Shown here one piece after another: positions 63,339 through 64,000 of a stretch of 64,000 bases of DNA. The stretch covers positions 109,155 to 173,154 of the forward strand of contig NZ_JASJOO010000003.1 in NCBI RefSeq assembly GCF_030070105.1, given 5' to 3'. The notes under the pieces are model-generated. The model was not told the origin of the DNA. It ran no database searches and was given only the letters and a program-made list of their open reading frames with translations. Both the position numbers and the translations under genes were made by a program. Origin of the DNA: Bermanella sp. WJH001 (GTDB taxonomy: Bacteria; Pseudomonadota; Gammaproteobacteria; Pseudomonadales; Oceanobacteraceae). Position 1 is the first letter of the stretch, and each line of letters starts with the position of its first letter.

Positions 63339-64000
63339 TTAACGGCTTACCCAAGCCTGCATGCGCTTATCCATACTTAGACGCAACATCCGTAACCCTT
63401 CATTCATCACATTATAATGAGCATCAATAATTTGAGTGCTTAAGGTAAATATTTCATCCGCACTGGTCACAATATCGCGGCCACTGAGTAAATCATGCAT
63501 CACAATACCGGTTAAACGTTCAAGCTTAGGCTCACATAAAAGAGCATCAATCAGTGATGAGGTAATGTCTAAAGCCTCTTGGCTTAAATGATGAGCTTGT
63601 TGTTTCACCTTGATTTGTTGTTTTTGTAACTGCCCCATTAAAAAGCGTAAACGCATATCACAGGCATCATCCATAATCCCCACAACCGCCGTTGAGGTAC
63701 CCAGTGCACGTATTTGCCCAAGTAGCTCAATAAAAGACGGTACATCGTTTAACACATAGTGGCTTAAGGCTTGATGCTGGCTGCCTGTTTCAATTAAGTC
63801 TTCAACCTTATTCCCCAAGATCGAGATATACGACAAGAGTTGTTTAACGAGGTGGCTGTGTAATTCAAAGTTTTCAATGATTTCATCTTGGCGCCATTGC
63901 AAATGCACCGTTTGCCATGCGTTACGAATATCATCCCACTGGCGTGAGTCGATTACATCAAGGCAATCTTGTTGTTGACGCTCCAATTCCTTAAAACGTG
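63339..64000 (-). CDS. Helical sensor-like protein, 5'-truncated by window edge
   Basis: The frame is open to the right edge, so the N-terminus is missing. About 220 residues are visible, nearly all helical and without membrane segments, with ELLGQIRALGTSTAVVG as the most distinct stretch, which recalls the helical NIT (nitrate/nitrite-sensing) bundle. The family is not certain. The true gene may be a chemoreceptor, kinase or sensor fragment beyond the edge. It is convergent with the TonB receptor gene. Confidence 0.6.
   Translation of the reverse strand, partial: RFKELERQQQDCLDVIDSRQWDDIRNAWQTVHLQWRQDEIIENFELHSHLVKQLLSYISILGNKVEDLIETGSQHQALSHYVLNDVPSFIELLGQIRALGTSTAVVGIMDDACDMRLRFLMGQLQKQQIKVKQQAHHLSQEALDITSSLIDALLCEPKLERLTGIVMHDLLSGRDIVTSADEIFTLSTQIIDAHYNVMNEGLRMLRLSMDKRMQAWVSR

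Overview
The window reads as chromosomal DNA of a marine, heterotrophic, motile gammaproteobacterium, most like Oceanospirillales relatives such as Bermanella, Oceanobacter or Oleispira. The assignment is by gene content and protein style (minCDE, guaBA, xseA, DUF2788, DUF3015, DUF4404, CpxRA, many chemotaxis and two-component genes, moderate to low GC) and has not been checked by a search. I see no rRNA, tRNA, CRISPR array, prophage or intact insertion sequence. Most of it is ordinary core and lifestyle DNA, densely packed, with many clear intrinsic terminators.

Layout. 1-3.9 kb: end of a membrane protein gene, a ZapB-like division gene, a PatB/MalY C-S lyase, an LRR-protein kinase and a lipoprotein. 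4.0-7.6 kb: guaB and guaA, each followed at once by a long imperfect palindrome of one shared design. 7.7-14 kb: lipoprotein hydrolase, DUF4105 protein, DUF3015 protein, xseA, an M23 peptidase and smrA. 14-19.1 kb: a signalling block with a soluble chemoreceptor whose CZB zinc site is eroded, a histidine kinase interrupted by one in-frame stop codon, and a response regulator with a degenerate HD-GYP domain. 19.2-25.4 kb: Rieske protein, DUF3530 protein, MntP-like membrane protein, di-heme lipoprotein and a collagen-repeat PhoX-like lipoprotein. 25.5-28.2 kb: Spy/CpxP-like protein divergent from cpxR-cpxA, with a perfect CpxR box between them.

28.2-37.7 kb: a secreted DUF2341/PA14-like protein, a MalT/AlkS-type LuxR regulator divergent from a fatty-acid alpha-dioxygenase with a catalase-like C-terminal extension, a patatin-like phospholipase and an RMF-like protein. 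The lipase, dioxygenase and regulator could form an oxylipin module, which is inference from neighbourhood only. 37.7-46.2 kb: chemoreceptor, DUF6436 and CHASE2-cyclase run, a structured intergenic region at 42.7 kb, a series of small genes, and an AbgT transporter. 46.4-52.1 kb: zinc-ribbon protein, TetR regulator, DUF481 protein, PilH-like regulator, several unrecognised proteins and a DUF1244-HopJ fusion. 52.2-55.8 kb: minCDE, a parvulin and trxB. 56-64 kb: MshEN-domain protein, PhoH-family protein, DUF523-YbgA protein, a TonB-dependent receptor and the end of a helical sensor-like protein.

The observations most worth following are the paired palindromes after guaA and guaB (arms differ but stay self-complementary, flanks conserved), the alpha-dioxygenase/catalase-like fusion, the nonsense-split kinase, and repeated cases of an intrinsic terminator placed only 20-45 nt before the start codon of the next same-strand gene (guaA, minC, the DUF4105 gene and the TonB receptor).
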